Positions 41,714 to 49,940 are shown, numbered from the stretch's first letter. The stretch: 64,000 bases of DNA from Clostridiales bacterium UBA6114 (GCA_002423435.1 DIWE01000036.1:275355-339354), one strand, 5' to 3'. The notes: a model not told the origin generated them from the letters alone. Program-made: numbers and translations.

Positions 41714-42610
41714 ATGAAAATAGAAAAAACCGTGATGGCGTCGGTCGTCGGGCGTCCGAACGTCGGAAAATCAACCCTCTTAAACGCGCTTGTCGGAGAA
41801 AAGGTCGCGATCGTGTCCAGTAAGCCCCAGACGACCAGAACGAGGATCACGGGCGTCGTAAACCGGGGCCCGTGCCAGTTTGTGCTCCTGGACACGCCCG
41901 GGCTGCACAGGGCGAAGAGCCTGCTCGGTGAGTATATGGTGAGGATCGTCAAAAGCACCGTGTCCCAGGTCGACCTCTCGGTCATGGTCGTCGAGCCCGC
42001 GCCCCGGATCGACGGCGCGGAGGAGGCGCTGATCAAAACCCTCCGGGAAAACGGCATGCCGGCGATCCTCGTCGTCAACAAGATCGACACGGTCAAAAAG
42101 GAAGCGCTTTTTTCAGTGATCGCGATGTATACGGGCGCCTATCCGTTCTCCGCCGTCGTCCCCGTTTCTGCAAAAACGGGGGACGGGCTCTCGATTCTTC
42201 TCGATGAAATCGAGAAGTTTGCGATGCCGGGGCCGCAGCTTTTTCCCGAGGGCATGGTTTCCGACCAGCCGGAGCGGATGCTCCTTTCGGAGATCATACG
42301 GGAAAAACTGTTAAGGCTCTTGGAGCAGGAGGTGCCGCACGGCACGGCGGTGGAAATCACGCGTTTCTCTACGCGCGAAAACGGAATGATCGATGTCGGC
42401 GCTACCATTTTTTGCGAACGGGAAAGCCATAAGGGAATCATCATCGGCGAAAAAGGAAAAATGCTGAAAAAAGCGGGCGAGCTCTCCCGAACCGACATGG
42501 AGCGGATTTTCGGCGCGAAGGTGTTTCTGGAGCTCTGGGTCAAGGTCAAGGAGGGCTGGAAAAACGACGCTTCGATGATGAGAAATTTTGGCTACGATGA
42601 CAAATCGTGA
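41714..42610 (+). CDS. era: GTPase Era
   Basis: A 298-aa Era GTPase: G1 GRPNVGKSTLLN, G2 region QTTRTRITG, G3 DTPGL, G4 NKID, and G5 SAK, followed by a C-terminal KH domain (KGIIIGEKGKMLKKAGELSR) that binds the 16S rRNA 3' end. Standard length and position after dgkA. Confidence 0.97.
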   Translation: MKIEKTVMASVVGRPNVGKSTLLNALVGEKVAIVSSKPQTTRTRITGVVNRGPCQFVLLDTPGLHRAKSLLGEYMVRIVKSTVSQVDLSVMVVEPAPRIDGAEEALIKTLRENGMPAILVVNKIDTVKKEALFSVIAMYTGAYPFSAVVPVSAKTGDGLSILLDEIEKFAMPGPQLFPEGMVSDQPERMLLSEIIREKLLRLLEQEVPHGTAVEITRFSTRENGMIDVGATIFCERESHKGIIIGEKGKMLKKAGELSRTDMERIFGAKVFLELWVKVKEGWKNDASMMRNFGYDDKS

Positions 42611-42692
42611 ACGGTTTAGTTCGATTTGGCCGGCATAGGAAGGGGAAAACGCGTGCATGCTTTTCATATAATGCGATCGAGAGGTGCACGGT

Positions 42693-42827
42693 ATGAACCG
42701 AAATAAGAATCCCGCATGGAAGCTTTTTATGAAAACGGGACTTCCCGAGGCATATACGGCGTATTCCATGATGAACGAATCTTTTGAAGGCAAGGAAGAT
42801 AAAATAAACAAAAGGCGCGCAAAATAA
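42693..42827 (+). CDS. yqzL: YqzL-like small protein
   Basis: A 44-aa protein (MNRNKNPAWKLFMKTGLPEA ...) between era and recO, the same place as yqzL in Bacillus, with the same W-K-x-F-x-x-T-G pattern. GAGAGGTG precedes the ATG. Function unknown. Its stop codon lies in the left direct repeat flanking palindromic element D, so the last residues may have been affected by insertion. Confidence 0.75.
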   Translation: MNRNKNPAWKLFMKTGLPEAYTAYSMMNESFEGKEDKINKRRAK

Positions 42828-43013
42828 ATGCCTCAGAGTGACCGGCAGGCCGCCGAAAATCGCGCAAGACAAGGCGGCAAGCCTGCAAATGAGGGAGCAT
42901 ACTCCCTGTATGTGACCGAAATTTGCAGGCGAAGCCAACGCAGTAAGCAAAATCGCGGCGCAATTTTGCGGTTGCGCGACTTTATCGGCGGCCTGAGGCG
43001 CGCAAAATGAGCG
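42813..43013. repeat. Palindromic element D with flanking direct repeats (MITE-like)
   Basis: Arms CAGGCCGCCGAAAATCGCGCAA (start 42846, described to 22 nt; key parts GGCCGCC and CGCGCAA) and the complementary end at 42972-42995 flank an inner GCCTGCAAAT/ATTTGCAGGC stem and an apical GGGAG/CTCCC hairpin. Thirteen-bp direct repeats AGGCGCGCAAAAT lie on both sides (42813-42825, 42996-43008), like a target-site duplication, the left one inside yqzL. A short open frame through it (42828-43010) is not protein-like. Confidence 0.7.
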
Positions 43014-43081
43014 CCTTTACATAAAAGGATCGCGGACAGGCGGCATGGGTTTGACCCCCCTCGCCTTAAGCTGGTGACAGA

Positions 43082-43825
43082 ATGCATTTTACCGACGACG
43101 GCATCGTCATCAAACATATGAATATCAAGGAGTCGGACAAGTACCTTGTCATTCTGACCGCAAAGTACGGGAAATGCAGGGTGCTGGCCCCCGGCGCGCG
43201 CGGAAAAGCGTCGCGCCTGCTCGCGGCCTCCCAGCTTTTTTCCTATGGAAGCTTTACTTTTTTTGAGGGGCGGGGCTACTTAAAGCTCGACTCGGCGGAG
43301 CCGAAGGAGCAGTTTTTCGGGCTGTCGGAGGAGCTTACGGCGCTGTCGCTCGCCTCTTACTTTATGGAGCTTCTCGATATGGTCGGTGACAGCGACGCGC
43401 CCGCAAACGATCTTTTGCGGCTCGCGCTGAACTCCCTTTACGCCCTTTCGAAGCTGAAGCTGCCCGAGAACATCGTAAAGCCTGCGTTTGAGCTTAAGCT
43501 GATGGCGCTTTCCGGCTTCGAACCGCTGATCGGGCGCTGCGGCGTCTGCGGCAAAGACGCGCAGGACCCGCTCTTAAACCTGCAAAACGGCGTTTTGCAC
43601 TGTGCCTCATGCCGGGACAAAATCGACGGCGGGGTCAGCCTGCCCGTCGCGGAGGGGACGCTTGCGGCAATGCGCCATGTTCTGTCCTCGGACGTAAAAC
43701 GGATTTTTTCTTTTTCCTTAAAACAGGAAGCGCTCGAGCAGTTCTACAGAGTCTGCGAGGCGTATGCGCTCGCTCAGCTTGGACACGACCTTCCGACGCT
43801 TGCGTTTTACAACAAGCTGCTATAA
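43082..43825 (+). CDS. recO: DNA repair protein RecO
   Basis: RecO (247 aa) works with RecF and RecR to load RecA on SSB-coated single strands. It has the N-terminal OB-fold (DDGIVIKHMNIKESDKYLVIL, GARGKASRLLAASQLF) and a C-terminal helical domain with a four-cysteine zinc site (CGVCGKD...HCASC). Standard length. No strong binding site: GGTGACAG precedes the ATG. Confidence 0.93.
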   Translation: MHFTDDGIVIKHMNIKESDKYLVILTAKYGKCRVLAPGARGKASRLLAASQLFSYGSFTFFEGRGYLKLDSAEPKEQFFGLSEELTALSLASYFMELLDMVGDSDAPANDLLRLALNSLYALSKLKLPENIVKPAFELKLMALSGFEPLIGRCGVCGKDAQDPLLNLQNGVLHCASCRDKIDGGVSLPVAEGTLAAMRHVLSSDVKRIFSFSLKQEALEQFYRVCEAYALAQLGHDLPTLAFYNKLL

Positions 43826-43920
43826 AACCTGTTCCCACAAACGATCGCGCCCGTCTTTCCGCTGATTTTGCGGACGCGCGCGGAAAATTTTAATATGATA
43901 GCTTTGGGTGAACCTTCACA

Positions 43921-46293
43921 ATGAATTTATTATCCGAAAAATCAATCAAGATACTGGAGCTTCCCTCGGTTCTTTCGCTCCTTTCGGCCGAGGCGTCGAG
44001 CGACGAGGCCAAGAAAAACGCATCGGAGCTCTCGCCCTCTTCCGAGATCGACGTGATCCGCCGCCGCCTTCTGGAATGCAGCGACGCGAAAGCGCTGATC
44101 GGGCGCTACGGCAGCCCCTCCTTCTCCAATGTAAAAAACATGCAAAATGCGGTCTACCGCGCGACGATGGGCGGGGTGCTGAACATGCGCGAGCTCCTCG
44201 ACATCGCGGCGCTTTTGAACACGGCGGACGCGGTGTCGCGGTACGCGTCGGAAAAGGAGGAAAGCACGTCCTTAGACCCGCTGTTTTCGGCGCTTTCCGG
44301 CAATCGGCATCTGTCCGACCGGATATTGTCCGCAATCTTAAGCGAGGAGGAGATGGCGGACAAGGCGAGCGCCGAGCTTTCCGACATAAGGCGGCAGATA
44401 CGGCTCGCGAACGCCAAAATCCGCGACACGCTGAACAAAATCATCAGCTCGCCGAATTACCAGAAGCTTTTGCAGGACGCGATCATCACGATGCGCGGCG
44501 AGCGCTATGTCGTGCCGGTCAAGGCGGAGTACAGGGCCGCCTTCCAGGGGCTGGTGCACGACGTATCCTCTTCGGGCGCGACGATTTTTATCGAGCCGCT
44601 GCCGGTCGTCGAGCTCAATAACAAGCTCCGGCTTCTTGCCGCGGAGGAAAAGAAGGAGATCGAGTGGATCCTCGGGCTGTTGTCGGGGGAGGTCGCGGAA
44701 AACGCGGACGGCATTACGGAAAACTACCGCGCGCTTTGCACCCTCGACCTGATCTTCGCGAAGGCGTCGCTCTCCTATAAAATGAAGGCTAGCGAGCCCG
44801 CCGTCACAGAGGGCGGGGCCACGGTTTTCCGAAACGCGCGGCACCCGCTGCTCGACCGGAAAACGGCCGTGCCGATCGACATCCGTTTAGGCGGCGATTT
44901 CGACACGCTGATTATCACGGGCCCGAACACCGGCGGCAAAACGGTCAGCTTGAAAACGCTCGGGCTTTTGACTCTGATGGTGCAGTGCGGGCTGCACATC
45001 CCGGTCGACGACCGCTCAAGCGTCGCGGTTTTTCATAACGTGTTTGCAGACATCGGCGACGAGCAGTCGATCGAACAGTCGCTTTCCACCTTTTCGTCGC
45101 ATATGAAAAATATCGTCGCGATCCTTGCCCAGGCCGACCGGCATTCCCTGGTGCTTTTGGACGAGCTCGGCGCGGGGACCGACCCCGTCGAGGGCGCGGC
45201 GCTTGCCATTTCGGTCATCGAGCACCTGCGGCAAAAGGGCGCGAAAATCGCGGCGACGACCCACTATTCGGAGCTTAAAAGCTTTGCGCTGACAACGAAG
45301 GGCGCGTCGAACGCCTCCTGCGAGTTCGACGTCGAGACGCTCCGCCCCACCTATCGGCTCATGATCGGGGTGCCGGGCAAATCGAACGCGTTTGCGATAT
45401 CGAGACGCCTGGGGCTGCCGGAGGATATCGTCAGGCGCGCGGAAGAGCATGTCGGGACCGAAAGCTCGAAATTTGAGGAGGTGCTTGACCGCCTGGAGTC
45501 TGAGCGCAGGCAGATGGAAAAGAGCCGCGCGAGCGCCGAGGAGCTGCAAAAGAGCGCCGAGGAGCTGCGCTCGGAGGAGAAAAAAAGGCTGAGTGACGCC
45601 GAAAAGGAAGCCGAAGCGCTGATCGAGGGCGCAAAGCGGCGCGCGCAGGAGCTGGTCGGCGAGGCGAAAAGCGCCGCCGAAGAGGCGTTTACCGAGCTTT
45701 CGGAACTGCGGAAAAAGCGGGACGCGGGCGGTGTGAGCGACAACTTAAGCGAGGCGCGCGCATTGCTCCGCGGCAAGCTCAACGCGGCGGAGAAAAAGGC
45801 GTGGGGAGCAACAAAGCGCGTCAAAGCGCCGCCGCCGAGCCGGCCGTTGAGGCCGGGGGATCTGGTTGAGCTGATCCATTACGGAAGTCGCGCGACGGTG
45901 ATATCGGAGCCGGACGAGAGCGGCAACATGGCGCTTCAGGCGGGCATCCTGAAAATCAGCGCCAACGTGTCGGAGGTGCGCCTTTTGGAAGGCGAGGCGC
46001 CAAGAAAGCCGGAGCTTTCCGCGAAAGTCAGCCGGGACGGGAAAACGGCCGAGGTGCATACCGAGCTCGACCTGCGCGGGAAATCGTCCGACGAGGCGCT
46101 TTTGGAGCTCGACCGGTTTATCGACGGCGCGATTATGACGGGGCTGCACACGGTCACGGTCATCCACGGGAAGGGCACGGGCGTTTTGAGAGCCGCGGTG
46201 CACGAGCATCTGAAAAAGACCCGGCAGATAAAGAGCTTCCGGCTCGGGAAATACGGCGAGGGCGAGAACGGCGTTACAATTGTCGAGATTTAA
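43921..46293 (+). CDS. mutS2: Endonuclease MutS2
   Basis: A 790-aa MutS2: N-terminal core and clamp helices, ATPase domain with Walker A ITGPNTGGKTVSLKT, Walker B LVLLDELGAGTDPVEGA, a Glu/Lys-rich coiled coil (~residues 515-620), a KOW-like segment, and the C-terminal Smr nuclease domain (LDLRGKSSDEALLELDRFID, VIHGKGTGVLR). It suppresses homologous recombination and, in Bacillus, rescues collided ribosomes. Full length, no frameshift. Confidence 0.97.
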   Translation: MNLLSEKSIKILELPSVLSLLSAEASSDEAKKNASELSPSSEIDVIRRRLLECSDAKALIGRYGSPSFSNVKNMQNAVYRATMGGVLNMRELLDIAALLNTADAVSRYASEKEESTSLDPLFSALSGNRHLSDRILSAILSEEEMADKASAELSDIRRQIRLANAKIRDTLNKIISSPNYQKLLQDAIITMRGERYVVPVKAEYRAAFQGLVHDVSSSGATIFIEPLPVVELNNKLRLLAAEEKKEIEWILGLLSGEVAENADGITENYRALCTLDLIFAKASLSYKMKASEPAVTEGGATVFRNARHPLLDRKTAVPIDIRLGGDFDTLIITGPNTGGKTVSLKTLGLLTLMVQCGLHIPVDDRSSVAVFHNVFADIGDEQSIEQSLSTFSSHMKNIVAILAQADRHSLVLLDELGAGTDPVEGAALAISVIEHLRQKGAKIAATTHYSELKSFALTTKGASNASCEFDVETLRPTYRLMIGVPGKSNAFAISRRLGLPEDIVRRAEEHVGTESSKFEEVLDRLESERRQMEKSRASAEELQKSAEELRSEEKKRLSDAEKEAEALIEGAKRRAQELVGEAKSAAEEAFTELSELRKKRDAGGVSDNLSEARALLRGKLNAAEKKAWGATKRVKAPPPSRPLRPGDLVELIHYGSRATVISEPDESGNMALQAGILKISANVSEVRLLEGEAPRKPELSAKVSRDGKTAEVHTELDLRGKSSDEALLELDRFIDGAIMTGLHTVTVIHGKGTGVLRAAVHEHLKKTRQIKSFRLGKYGEGENGVTIVEI

Positions 46294-46317
46294 CAACAGA
46301 TGAAACGATTTTTTTTC

Positions 46318-46346
46318 TTGATTATCAGTGCATTAGGGAATATAAT
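46318..46346 (+). promoter_or_regulatory. Promoter of the HPr-like gene
   Basis: TTGATT (46318-46323), 17-bp spacer, TATAAT (46341-46346): a near-consensus housekeeping promoter leaving a ~100-nt leader before the HPr-like gene. The leader shows no structure I recognise. Confidence 0.75.
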
Positions 46347-46454
46347 TAGAGATACTGTTCGAAGGCTTATGATTGGATGCCCAGAATGGGGTTATAGAGG
46401 GGAACCGGTTTTTGTTGTTCTAACCTAACAATGAATGCATAGGAGCGGTGTTTT

Positions 46455-46718
46455 ATGTACTCGAAAGAAATACAGGTTCAAAACCAGGTTGGACTGTATG
46501 CGCGTCCCGCAACATTTTTTATTCAGAAGGCAAACGAATTTAAGAGTACGATATTGGTTGAAAAGGAAGAGCGCAGGGTAAACGCGAAAAGCCTGCTCGG
46601 AGTGCTTTCCCTTGGGATTACAAAGGGAACGGTTGTCAGTATCATCGCAGACGGCCCCGACGAGGTGGAGGCGGTCAGTGCGCTTATGGATCTGATTGCT
46701 TCCAATTTCAGCGAATGA
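46455..46718 (+). CDS. HPr/Crh-family protein with Tyr at the His15 position
   Basis: An 87-aa HPr-fold protein. The active-site loop reads NQVGLYARPA: residue 15, the histidine phosphorylated by enzyme I in true HPr, is tyrosine. The regulatory serine 46 with its context (NAKSLLGVLSLG) is intact. This is the logic of Crh, which lacks His15 and only signals through Ser46 phosphorylation by HPrK to CcpA. It therefore more likely acts in catabolite control than in sugar transport. It has its own promoter, GGAGCGG binding site and a terminator. Whether a normal HPr exists elsewhere cannot be seen. Confidence 0.88.
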   Translation: MYSKEIQVQNQVGLYARPATFFIQKANEFKSTILVEKEERRVNAKSLLGVLSLGITKGTVVSIIADGPDEVEAVSALMDLIASNFSE

Positions 46719-46748
46719 ATAACGCTGCACAATAGATATTTACAGAAG

Positions 46749-46774
46749 AAGCGCCGTTTTTAAGCGGCGCTTTC
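46749..46774 (+). terminator. Terminator after the HPr-like gene
   Basis: AAGCGCCG pairs with CGGCGCTT around TTTTTAAG, with a short T-run, 30 nt downstream of the stop and just before uvrC. Confidence 0.8.
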
Positions 46775-46802
46775 ATTCACTTTGGAAAGGGTATTTACAG
46801 CG

Positions 46803-48626
46803 ATGGATTTAGACGCGCTGCATCAAAAAGCGCTGGAGCTTCCCAAAAAGCCGGGCGTCTATATCATGAAGGATCTGTCCGGCGAGGTGATATACGTCGG
46901 CAAATCGAAAATTCTCAAAAACAGGGTGACGCAGTATTTTCAGAGGGGCGCCTCCCACACCCCGAAGACGGCGCACATGGTATCAAAGGTTTCGGATTTC
47001 GACATCATTGTGACCGGCACGGAGTTCGAGGCGCTTGTGCTCGAGTGCTCGCTGATAAAGCGCCACCGCCCGCGCTACAACATCCTGCTCAAAGACGACA
47101 AGGGCTATCCGTATATAAGGCTCCCCGTTGCGGAAGACTACCCGCGTATGACGATCGCGCGAAAGCCGCTAAAGGACGGCGCGCGCTACTTCGGGCCGTA
47201 CAGCGGCAGGCGCTCGGCGCGCCTCGCGATTTCCGCCGTGTGCGAAATATTGAAGCTTCCGACCTGCGCGAGGAAATTCCCGCGGGAGATCGGGAAATCG
47301 CGGCCCTGCTTAAACCGGCACCTAAACCGGTGCATCGGCGTCTGCGCGGGGGATGTAACGGCAGACGAGTACCGCGCGCGGATCCGCGAGGCGGTCGACC
47401 TTCTCGAGGGCAAGCTCGACTCGCTTATAAGGGACCTTTCTGAAAGCATGGAGAAGGCTTCGGAAAATCTGGAATTTGAAAAGGCGGCGGCCATCCGGGA
47501 CAGGCTCCGGGCCGTCTCGGGCCTCAATGTAAAGCAGAAGGTGACCTCGGGCGCCTTTTCCGATCTGGACGTCGTCGCATACCGGCAGGGCGAGCTTTTG
47601 GGATGCGTCGTCGCACTGCACTATATCGAGGGCGCGTTGCTTGAGAAGGAGCTGCAGTTTTTCACCGACGCAAGCGAGCCCGACGCGCCGGAGGTATTGT
47701 CCGGCTTCATAAAGCAATATTACGGGGCGCGGCAGGTGTCGCCGCGCGACATCCTTCTGTCGCACGAGCTTCCCGACCAGGAGGTGCTCTCCGAATGGCT
47801 TTCGGAGCTTTCGGGGCACAAGGTGTCGGTCGGCGTGCCGCAGAAGGGGAAAAAACGCGCGTTTGTCAAGCTGGCGCTTCAAAACGCCGAGGAAGAGCTC
47901 GCCTTAAAGGAAAACGAAAAGGAACGCGCGTCCAAATCGCTCCTTTTGCTTTCCGAGCTCTTGGGGCTTGAAAACGTCGACAGGATCGAGGCTTACGACA
48001 TTTCGAACACCGCGGGGGCGGACACGACGGGCTCGATGGTGGTGTTTGAGGGGGCAAAGCCGAAAAAAAGCGACTACCGGAAGTTTAAGATCAAAACCGT
48101 CGAAGGGCAGGACGACTACGGCGCGATGAAAGAGGTCTTGCGCCGCCGGTTTTCCGAATATCAGGCGGGCTCGGAAAAATTCCGTGAATTGCCCTCCCTT
48201 CTTCTGATCGACGGGGGGCAGGGGCATGCCCGCGCGGCAGAGGCCGTCCTTTCGGAGCTTGCGATCGACCTTCCGGTTTACGGAATGGTCAAGGACGACC
48301 ACCACAGGACAAGGGCGCTTGTCACATCCGACGGCCGCGAGCTCGGCATCCGGGCGACGCCCGTCCTGTTCTCGCTGATCGGTAGGATCCAGGAGGAGGC
48401 CCACCGCTTCGCGATTTCCTACCACCGCACGCTCAGGGCGAAGAGGGGGTATTCCTCCGAGCTTTCGCAGATACCGGGCATCGGGGAAAAGAGGCGGGAG
48501 AAGCTGCTCGATCGGTTCGGATCGCTCCGTAAGATCAGGGAAGCGTCCCTGGAGGAGCTCTGTGAAGCGTTGCCCGCCGGGGCGGCCGGGGTGGTTTACA
48601 ACTATTTTCATCAGAACGGGGAATGA
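46803..48626 (+). CDS. uvrC: Excinuclease ABC subunit C
   Basis: UvrC makes both incisions in nucleotide excision repair. The 607-aa protein has the GIY-YIG domain (GVYIMKDLSGEVIYVGKSKI), a UVR motif (~residues 200-235), the RNase H-like C-terminal nuclease (RIEAYDISNTAGADTTGSMV, LLLIDGGQGHARAAEAVL), and a HhH tail (IPGIGEKRREKLLDRFGSL). ATG 46803 has GGAAAGGG at 11 nt; a TTG at 46782 would overlap that site. Confidence 0.97.
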   Translation: MDLDALHQKALELPKKPGVYIMKDLSGEVIYVGKSKILKNRVTQYFQRGASHTPKTAHMVSKVSDFDIIVTGTEFEALVLECSLIKRHRPRYNILLKDDKGYPYIRLPVAEDYPRMTIARKPLKDGARYFGPYSGRRSARLAISAVCEILKLPTCARKFPREIGKSRPCLNRHLNRCIGVCAGDVTADEYRARIREAVDLLEGKLDSLIRDLSESMEKASENLEFEKAAAIRDRLRAVSGLNVKQKVTSGAFSDLDVVAYRQGELLGCVVALHYIEGALLEKELQFFTDASEPDAPEVLSGFIKQYYGARQVSPRDILLSHELPDQEVLSEWLSELSGHKVSVGVPQKGKKRAFVKLALQNAEEELALKENEKERASKSLLLLSELLGLENVDRIEAYDISNTAGADTTGSMVVFEGAKPKKSDYRKFKIKTVEGQDDYGAMKEVLRRRFSEYQAGSEKFRELPSLLLIDGGQGHARAAEAVLSELAIDLPVYGMVKDDHHRTRALVTSDGRELGIRATPVLFSLIGRIQEEAHRFAISYHRTLRAKRGYSSELSQIPGIGEKRREKLLDRFGSLRKIREASLEELCEALPAGAAGVVYNYFHQNGE

Positions 48627-48629
48627 CCG

Positions 48630-49181
48630 ATGAGAGTCATCAGCGGAACGGCAAAGGGAAGGAAACTGATTTCCGTTTCCGGCATGGACACGAGGCCGAC
48701 GACCGACAGGGTCAAGGAATCCATTTTCAACATCATCCAGTTTGACATTGAGGGCGCGAGGGTCTTAGACCTGTTCGCCGGAACGGGTCAGATGGGCATC
48801 GAGGCCTTAAGCCGCGGAGCCAAAAGCGCTGTTTTTGTGGATGTCCGTGAGGAGTGCGTGAAGACGATTCAAAAAAATCTTCAGGCGACGGGCTTTTCGG
48901 AAAAAACGAGGGTCGTAAAGTCGGATTACAGAAGCTTTATTTCGGAAGGACTGAAAGGGGCGTTCGACCTTGTTTTTCTTGACCCGCCGTACAAAGGAGC
49001 GCTGTTAAATGATGCAATTCGGCTTTCAACAGGATTTGACATCCTTTATACCCATGGTATAATATTATGCGAAAGCGGTTCGAAAGAGGAACTGCCCGAC
49101 GTTTCCGCACCCTATGAAAAGGGCAGGGAATACCGTTACGGGAACACCAAAATCACGCTTTATACAAAGACAGGTGGATAA
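48630..49181 (+). CDS. rsmD: 16S rRNA (guanine-N2)-methyltransferase RsmD
   Basis: A 183-aa SAM-dependent methyltransferase modifying G966 (E. coli numbering). Signatures MRVISGTAKGRKL, RPTTDRVKESIFNII, VLDLFAGTGQMGIEALSRGA (SAM binding) and the catalytic FLDPPYKG. It lies 3 nt after uvrC and directly abuts coaD, the usual rsmD-coaD pairing. Confidence 0.95.
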   Translation: MRVISGTAKGRKLISVSGMDTRPTTDRVKESIFNIIQFDIEGARVLDLFAGTGQMGIEALSRGAKSAVFVDVREECVKTIQKNLQATGFSEKTRVVKSDYRSFISEGLKGAFDLVFLDPPYKGALLNDAIRLSTGFDILYTHGIILCESGSKEELPDVSAPYEKGREYRYGNTKITLYTKTGG

Positions 49182-49670
49182 ATGAAAATAGCAGTTTATC
49201 CCGGAAGCTTCGATCCGGTCACCTGCGGACATCTAGACATCATAGAGCGCGCCTCAAGGCTTTTTGACACGCTGATTGTTGCGGTCATGGCAAACCGGGA
49301 AAAAATGCCGCTCTTTACGGCGGAGGAACGGGTTTTAATGCTTTCAAGGGTGACCTCGCGGTTTGAAAACGTGAAGGTGACGCACTTTGACGGACTTCTC
49401 GCGGAGTATGCGCGGGAAAACGGCGCGTCCACAATTGTAAAGGGGCTCAGGGCCGTTTCCGATTTTGAGTATGAATTCCAGATGGCGATGGTCAATAAAA
49501 AATTAAACCCCGGGCTTGACACGGTTTTTCTGATGACCTGCGAAAACTACATGTATTTAAGCTCCAGGGTCGTAAAAGCCGTCGGCATATACGGAGGAGA
49601 TCTCTCCGAATTTGTGCCCCGGGAAATTGTGGACGAGATATCCGAAAAGCTCTCAGTCAGGAGGAAGTAG
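49182..49670 (+). CDS. coaD: Phosphopantetheine adenylyltransferase
   Basis: CoaD (162 aa) transfers AMP to 4'-phosphopantetheine in CoA synthesis. MKIAVYPGSFDPVTCGHLDII contains the T/HxGH motif (TCGH), with later IVKGLRAVSDFEYEFQMA and the ISSSKVR-like loop YLSSRVVKAV. Starts one base after the rsmD stop. The stop lies inside a GTAGTGTGA/TCACACTAC hairpin that starts the tandem leader of the next gene. Confidence 0.96.
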   Translation: MKIAVYPGSFDPVTCGHLDIIERASRLFDTLIVAVMANREKMPLFTAEERVLMLSRVTSRFENVKVTHFDGLLAEYARENGASTIVKGLRAVSDFEYEFQMAMVNKKLNPGLDTVFLMTCENYMYLSSRVVKAVGIYGGDLSEFVPREIVDEISEKLSVRRK

Positions 49671-49688
49671 TGTGATTTCTCACACTAC
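49667..49688 (+). other. Short hairpin at the end of coaD
   Basis: GTAGTGTGA pairs with TCACACTAC around TTTC and includes the coaD stop codon. A related hairpin (GGTTCGTGTGA/TCACACGAACC, 49799-49824) precedes the second leader unit, so it seems to be part of the duplicated unit. No T-run follows. Confidence 0.5.
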
Positions 49689-49698
49689 TATAGATCAA

Positions 49699-49802
49699 AG
49701 GCGTGCCGCTCGCCGAAAAGCGGCAACCGCGGCACATGCCAAAACCTCCATTCGCTTGGGAGGTTTTTGATAATTGGTATGTCTGCGGAGCGAATGGAGG
49801 TT
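49699..49802 (+). promoter_or_regulatory. Structured leader RNA motif, copy 3 (first of tandem pair)
   Basis: GTGCCGC (49703-49709) pairs with GCGGCAC (49729-49735), enclosing GCCG/CGGC, with outer GGC/GCC closing. Then AACCTCCATTCGC (49743-49755) pairs with GCGAATGGAGGTT (49790-49802). The loop contains GGGAGGTT (49758-49765), which can pair with AACCTCC instead. Unit period to the next copy is 135 bp. It is followed by a small open frame (ATG 49779, TAA about 49830), not the main gene. Confidence 0.55.
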
Positions 49803-49833
49803 CGTGTGAAAAATCACACGAACCATAGATAAA

Positions 49834-49937
49834 AGGCGTGCCGCTCGCCGAAAGCGGCAACCGCGGCACATGCCGATAACCTCCATTCGCTTGGGAGGTT
49901 TTTGATAATTGGTATGTCTGCGGAGCGAATGGAGGTT
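49834..49937 (+). promoter_or_regulatory. Structured leader RNA motif, copy 4 (second of tandem pair)
   Basis: GTGCCGC (49838-49844) pairs with GCGGCAC (49863-49869). AACCTCCATTCGC (49878-49890) pairs with GCGAATGGAGGTT (49925-49937), which contains the ribosome binding site GGAGG (49931-49935) of the gene starting at 49941. The internal GGGAGGTT (49893-49900) competes for the same AACCTCC arm, so two exclusive folds hide or expose the start. Nearly identical to copy 3. Confidence 0.6.
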
Positions 49938-49940
49938 ATT

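Noticed and set aside
42828..43010. 60-codon open frame through element D
   Set aside because: It is contained in an inverted repeat, has no binding site and reads as an Arg/Gln-rich random sequence.
43921..44621. Long alternative-frame open reading frames inside high-GC genes such as mutS2, guaA and glmS
   Set aside because: They are Arg/Ala/Pro-rich shadows of well-supported genes, without binding sites or recognisable motifs.
49657..49869. Minus-strand open frame across the tandem leader after coaD
   Set aside because: Its repeated sequence (two copies of the same peptide) comes from the duplicated leader RNA unit; no start signals.
49699..49937. CRISPR or insertion-sequence interpretation of the tandem repeats
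   Set aside because: Only two 100-bp units, with internal hairpins coupled to a start codon, no spacers, no cas genes, no target duplication and a diverged single copy before yqfC.
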